Assembly: GCA_001817615.1 (NCBI GenBank)
Contig: MHIR01000023.1
Span: 44,779 to 51,663, forward strand
Reading direction: 5' to 3'
DNA from: Candidatus Buchananbacteria bacterium RIFCSPLOWO2_02_FULL_46_11b
GTDB lineage: Bacteria; Patescibacteriota; Patescibacteriia; Buchananbacterales; UBA6539
Length of the DNA: 6,885 nucleotides
Of the stretch, positions 4,169 through 6,885 are shown piece after piece. A program made the position numbers and the translations under genes. The notes beneath the pieces are model-generated. The model saw nothing but the letters and a program-made list of their open reading frames with translations. It searched no databases and had not been told where the DNA came from. Every line of letters begins with the position of its first letter. The first letter of the stretch is position 1.

Positions 4169-6256
4169 TCACTCCAAGTGGATATTCTCTCCCGCCTGAT
4201 CCATTTTTTGTTTTAGAACCGGATATTTATCCAAACCCTCTGAAATAACCGCCTGCGCCGCCTCTTTGGCCTCGGCGATTATTTGATAATCGGTCAGCCG
4301 GGCGATTTTGAATTCGGGAAAACCGGACTGGCTGGTGCCGTAAATTTCGCCCGGGCCGCGGAATTTCAAATCATATTCGGCCAGCTCAAAGCCGTCTTTG
4401 GCCGAAACCAGGACGCCAAGCCGCCGGCTGATTTTTTCGCTTTGGCTGTCGGTAAAAACCAGGCAATAAGACTGAAAGATTGACCGGCCGACGCGGCCGC
4501 GGAACTGATGCAGCTGGGACAAGCCGAAACGTTCGGCGCCTTCAATTAACATGACCGAAGCGTTGGCCACGTCCACGCCCACTTCCACCACCGAAGTGGC
4601 CACTAAAATATCGTATTTTTTTGCTAAAAAATCGGCCATGATTTCCTCTTTGGCCGCGGCTTTCAGCTTGCCGTGCAGCATCGCGATTTTCAAATCTGGA
4701 AAAACTTGATCTTTTAATTTTTCATATTCAGCCGTCACGGCCTTAACCCCCAATTTATCCGACAAGTCAATCAGCGGACAAATCACAAACGTCTGCCGGC
4801 CGTCTTTGATTTCGCCGCGGACAAAATCATAAGCCGCCGGGCGGTTTCTCGGCTCAACGATTTTGGTAATGATCTTTTTTCTCTCTTCGGGCAATTCATA
4901 AATTACTGAAATATCCAAATCGCCGTACAAGCTCAAAGCCAAAGAGCGCGGAATCGGCGTGGCGGTCATGGAAAGCAGATGGGGCAACGTAGCGACGGGT
5001 CGCGACCGGTCGCTGCCTGAATCGGATTTTTGCTTTAACAGCTGCCTTTGTCTGACGCCGAAGCGGTGCTGCTCGTCAATGACTACCAGACCCAAATCGG
5101 CAAACTTAACATCTTGCTGAATCAAGGCATGGGTGCCGATAATGATTTTTACCCCGCCGGACTTGATTTTTTTAAAAACTTCAATTTTACCGGCTTTTTT
5201 TTGATTTAAAATCTGCTGGCTGCGGGTCAACAAGGCGGTTTTAATTTTTGTCTTGCCCAAAAACCGGCAGATATTATTATAGTGCTGGCCGGCCAAAATC
5301 TCGGTCGGCGCCATTAAAACCGCCTGCTTGCCATCCAAAGCCGCGTTAAACATTGCTAAAAGCGCCACTAAAGTCTTGCCCGAACCGACCTCCCCTTCCA
5401 ACAGCCTATTCATCGGCCGGCTTTGGCCCAAATCCGAAATTATCTGCCAAGCCGCCCGGCGCTGGTCATTAGTCAGCTTAAACGGCAAGGAATCCACGAA
5501 TTTCTTAGTTTCTTCTTCGTGGAATTTGACCGGTTCTGCCGGCGTGGCGGAAATCTCCTGCTTGCTTAAAAATATCCGCAGCTGGAATAAAAATAATTCT
5601 TCGAATTTCAGGCGCCGCGAGGCTTCGGCCAGAGTTTTTTGGTTTTGGGGAAAATGAATTTGGCGCAGGGCAAATTTCTGGTCCGGCAGATTCAGTTTTT
5701 TACTGATCGCCGGCGGCAGCCAGTCGTCAATCAGATCAATGGCCGGCAAAACCACGCTGATTAAAAATCTGATCTGCTTTTGCGTTAAATTGCCGGTCAG
5801 GGAATAAATCGGCACCAGCCGGGCGGTATGAATCGTTTCTCCGCCCGCCTTTTCGTAAACCGGATTGACAAACTGCAAATTATAGCGGTCAAAATCAACT
5901 TTGCCGGACAAATAAACTTCATCGCCGGGCTGAAGAACTTTTATCAGATACGGCTGATTGAACCAGATAACTTTAATTGATCCGCTTTGGTCGGCGATCA
6001 AAGCTTCCGTCAAATTTTTGCGCTTGGCAAAACTGCGGCGGTTATTAATCAGCTGAATTTTGCCTTTAATGGTCGCCGCGTCAGTCGCTTCAAGCTTGGC
6101 AATTTCGGACACCACGGAAAAATCCTGCCAGCGGAAAGGATAATAAAAAATCAGGTCTTTAACCGTCTCAATCCCCAATTTCTTCAATTTGCCGGCTGTC
6201 GTTTTGCCGACGCGAGTGATTGATGAAACGGGCGTATTTAAATCAAAATTAAGCAT
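4169..6256 (-). CDS. recG: ATP-dependent DNA helicase RecG
   Basis: RecG is a superfamily 2 helicase that regresses stalled replication forks and migrates branched DNA. Numbering from ATG 6256 (695 residues, full family length): helix-hairpin-helix-like start (about 13-43), OB-fold wedge domain (about 61-135), Walker A GEVGSGKT (288-295), DEQH box (394-397), TATPIPR (431-437), SVVEVGVD (555-562), QFRGRVGR (584-591), and the RecG-specific TRG region DLKFRGPGEIYGTSQSG after it. All motifs are intact. The frame could extend to TTG at 6265, but ATG is preferred because the promoter's predicted start near 6274 leaves an 18-base leader; no Shine-Dalgarno is seen. About eleven residues (SGSDRSRPVAT, 413-423) are inserted between the DEQHRFGVRQ helix and the TATPIPR motif, encoded by a palindrome. 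It is convergent with the glycosylase gene and ends in TGA. Confidence 0.97.
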   Translation of the reverse strand: MLNFDLNTPVSSITRVGKTTAGKLKKLGIETVKDLIFYYPFRWQDFSVVSEIAKLEATDAATIKGKIQLINNRRSFAKRKNLTEALIADQSGSIKVIWFNQPYLIKVLQPGDEVYLSGKVDFDRYNLQFVNPVYEKAGGETIHTARLVPIYSLTGNLTQKQIRFLISVVLPAIDLIDDWLPPAISKKLNLPDQKFALRQIHFPQNQKTLAEASRRLKFEELFLFQLRIFLSKQEISATPAEPVKFHEEETKKFVDSLPFKLTNDQRRAAWQIISDLGQSRPMNRLLEGEVGSGKTLVALLAMFNAALDGKQAVLMAPTEILAGQHYNNICRFLGKTKIKTALLTRSQQILNQKKAGKIEVFKKIKSGGVKIIIGTHALIQQDVKFADLGLVVIDEQHRFGVRQRQLLKQKSDSGSDRSRPVATLPHLLSMTATPIPRSLALSLYGDLDISVIYELPEERKKIITKIVEPRNRPAAYDFVRGEIKDGRQTFVICPLIDLSDKLGVKAVTAEYEKLKDQVFPDLKIAMLHGKLKAAAKEEIMADFLAKKYDILVATSVVEVGVDVANASVMLIEGAERFGLSQLHQFRGRVGRSIFQSYCLVFTDSQSEKISRRLGVLVSAKDGFELAEYDLKFRGPGEIYGTSQSGFPEFKIARLTDYQIIAEAKEAAQAVISEGLDKYPVLKQKMDQAGENIHLE
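4988..5020 (-). repeat. In-frame palindromic insert within recG
   Basis: The 24 bases at 4991-5014 form a near-perfect palindrome (22 of 24 positions): AGCGAC at the left end, TCGCGA at the centre (5000-5005), GTCGCT at the right end. Read on the recG strand it is exactly eight codons (SDRSRPVA). With flanks it encodes about eleven residues that typical RecG proteins lack between RFGV..R and the LPHLLSMTATPIPR segment. The reading frame is kept. Confidence 0.65.
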
Positions 6257-6280
6257 AAAAATCAATTAAAACTTGCTTAT

Positions 6281-6309
6281 ATTATCTCATTTTAAATATT
6301 TTATGTCAA
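6281..6309 (-). promoter_or_regulatory. recG promoter
   Basis: On the minus strand, TTGACA (6309-6304) is a perfect -35 element. After 17 bases comes GATAAT (6286-6281), five of six matches to the -10 consensus, preceded by TGA, which fits an extended -10. Transcription should start near 6274, about 18 bases before the ATG at 6256. It lies just after the terminator of the upstream gene, so recG is probably transcribed on its own. Confidence 0.8.
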
Positions 6310-6325
6310 AGCAATTTAGGACTTC

Positions 6326-6368
6326 AAAATAAAAAACCCTAAGCAAAAACGTGTTTTGCCAAGGGTTT
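6326..6368 (-). terminator. Intrinsic terminator of the small membrane-protein gene
   Basis: On the minus strand, AAACCCT (6368-6362) pairs with AGGGTTT (6340-6334), and the inner GCAAAA pairs with TTTTGC across a 2x2 internal loop. The hairpin is followed by a T-rich tract (TTTTTTATTTT, 6336-6326). It sits 38 bases after the stop of the 84-residue gene and separates it from the recG promoter. Confidence 0.85.
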
Positions 6369-6405
6369 ATGAATTAACGGTTTAAACCGCCTCAATAAGC
6401 AGAAG

Positions 6406-6660
6406 TTATAATGCGAAATACTTCAAAGCGATAACCAGCCAAATAACGACCAACACAGGATTCACTAAATCTATTTTTTTCTCACGCCTTGCCTGAAAGC
6501 CAAAGGCAATGGCCGTAAGCAGCGCCAGGGCGCCGATGGCGAATTGAAGAGCTTTGGACGGTTCAATTTCCGAAGATTTTTCAATAAAAATGAGCATAAA
6601 ACTCATCAGCGTCAGTAATACGGCAAGCGCCAAAGAACCTCCTTTAATCAAATTGCACAT
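6406..6660 (-). CDS. Small membrane protein with three predicted helices, function unknown
   Basis: I do not recognise this 84-residue protein. It has three hydrophobic stretches long enough to span a membrane: about 8-27 (SLALAVLLTLMSFMLIFI), 37-55 (ALQFAIGALALLTAIAFGF) and 66-84 (VNPVLVVIWLVIALKYFAL). The loop between helices 2 and 3 is basic (ARREKK, 57-62) and the loop between helices 1 and 2 is acidic to neutral (EKSSEIEPSK). By the positive-inside rule the N-terminus is cytoplasmic and the C-terminus outside. There is no signal-peptidase or lipobox motif and no soluble domain. Support for a real gene is strong: a consensus Shine-Dalgarno at the right distance, a coherent membrane pattern and an intrinsic terminator. 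It appears to be a single-gene transcript. Such small proteins are often membrane subunits or regulators, but nothing here says which. Confidence 0.8.
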   Translation of the reverse strand: MCNLIKGGSLALAVLLTLMSFMLIFIEKSSEIEPSKALQFAIGALALLTAIAFGFQARREKKIDLVNPVLVVIWLVIALKYFAL

Positions 6661-6668
6661 CGTCTTCT

Positions 6669-6674
6669 CCTCCT
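6669..6674 (-). promoter_or_regulatory. Strong Shine-Dalgarno of the small membrane-protein gene
   Basis: AGGAGG lies eight bases upstream of the ATG at 6660, within AAGGAGGAG. It is the only consensus ribosome site in the window; the other genes start without one. This fixes the start and suggests high translation. Confidence 0.85.
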
Positions 6675-6705
6675 TTTTATTTAAATTTCGCGTTTTGAAT
6701 TTTTT

Positions 6706-6839
6706 TGGCGTCCCAGGCAGGAGTTGAATCCCGCACCAAGCCCGTGAAAAAGTTTATTATAAAGAATGGTTTTGCGGGCGCGGATTCGGCTCCAGTCTTG
6801 TCTCACGCAAGATGAGCCTAAAGCTTGCCAGAGCGGCAA
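6706..6839 (-). other. Possible structured RNA with a T-arm-like hairpin
   Basis: Reading the minus strand, four hairpins can be drawn: TTGCC with GGCAA (6839-6825); GAGCC/CAAGA...TCTTG/GGCTC spanning 6818-6788; GCCCG-AAAA with TTTT-CGGGC spanning 6779-6740; and GCGGG with CCTGC (6734-6717) around ATTCAACT, which contains the tRNA-like T-loop TTCAACT. The T-arm is followed by seven bases, a G and CCA (6708-6706), as at a tRNA or tmRNA 3' end. However, the loop has one extra base, no partner for the acceptor strand is visible, and the U70 and A73 needed for a tmRNA are absent. It may be a leader of the membrane-protein mRNA or an unrelated RNA. No known riboswitch was recognised. Confidence 0.25.
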
Positions 6840-6841
6840 AA

Positions 6842-6870
6842 TTGGCTTAAACTTAGGGGTGGGTTAGAAT
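6842..6870 (+). promoter_or_regulatory. Candidate rightward promoter at the window edge
   Basis: TTGGCT (6842-6847), 17 bases, then TAGAAT (6865-6870): four of six and five of six consensus matches with ideal spacing. A start near 6877 would feed a gene beyond the window; ATG codons at 6879 and 6882 are too close to the edge to judge. Confidence 0.35.
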
Positions 6871-6885
6871 AGTTATCTATGATGA

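Noticed and set aside
6257..6265. TTG start for recG three codons upstream of the ATG
   Set aside because: The predicted transcript start is only about nine bases upstream of it; the ATG at 6256 fits the leader and family N-termini better.
6706..6780. Ordinary tRNA on the minus strand
   Set aside because: No acceptor partner for CTGGGAC lies about 75 bases upstream and no anticodon arm fits.
6744..6815. Short plus-strand peptide from GTG at 6744 beginning MKKFIIKNG
   Set aside because: It is only 23 codons, has no ribosome site at the right distance, and overlaps the hairpin region; it is likely a chance frame.
6706..6885. Canonical tmRNA 3' half on the minus strand
   Set aside because: The T-loop is similar, but the end lacks the UCCACCA-type acceptor with U70 and A73, the T-loop has an extra base, and no tag reading frame is visible in the window.

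Overview
The window looks like a piece of a small-genome bacterial chromosome, most likely from the Candidate Phyla Radiation / Patescibacteria (Parcubacteria-like). This is an inference from the compact RadA and RecG, the near absence of Shine-Dalgarno sites, the PD40-type propeller protein, the low-complexity heptamer repeats between genes and the patchy base composition. No rRNA or other taxonomic marker is present. TAA, TAG and TGA all end genes here, so the standard bacterial code applies.

Layout, left to right. (1) The 3' part of a beta-propeller gene (+, 2-559), cut by the window edge. (2) An AT-rich two-gene unit (+): a SplB-like radical SAM gene whose frame is open from 602 to 1420 except for two in-frame TAA codons, so it is called a pseudogene. 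It overlaps by ATGA with an intact CYTH-domain (class IV adenylate cyclase / thiamine triphosphatase type) gene at 1417-1920. (3) A genome-maintenance block: radA (+, 1985-3337), a 3-methyladenine DNA glycosylase of the AAG/MPG family (+, 3442-4011) and, convergent with them, recG (-, 4169-6256). (4) A small three-helix membrane protein gene (-, 6406-6660) with the only strong Shine-Dalgarno site in the window. (5) An intergenic stretch (6661-6885) holding several hairpins, one like a tRNA T-arm, and a possible rightward promoter at the edge.

Regulation that can be read directly: recG has a near-consensus promoter (TTGACA, 17 nt, GATAAT with an upstream TG) and a short leader. The membrane-protein gene ends in a clear intrinsic terminator just before that promoter. 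The glycosylase gene ends in an AT-rich intrinsic terminator that starts at its stop codon.

The most unusual signals are repeats. Two GC-rich palindromes sit in frame inside two DNA-repair genes, beside strictly conserved motifs: 30 nt in the glycosylase and about 33 nt in recG. They resemble, in behaviour, the palindromic elements known from Rickettsia genes. Separately, two intergenic gaps (before radA and before the glycosylase) carry arrays of a strictly 7-nt-phased CTA-plus-four-bases unit facing an inverted copy. In the second gap the inverted copy supplies the stop codon of radA.

RadA and RecG both process branched recombination intermediates, and the glycosylase starts base-excision repair, so the middle of the window is a repair neighbourhood. 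The radical SAM/CYTH pair has no visible functional link to it.
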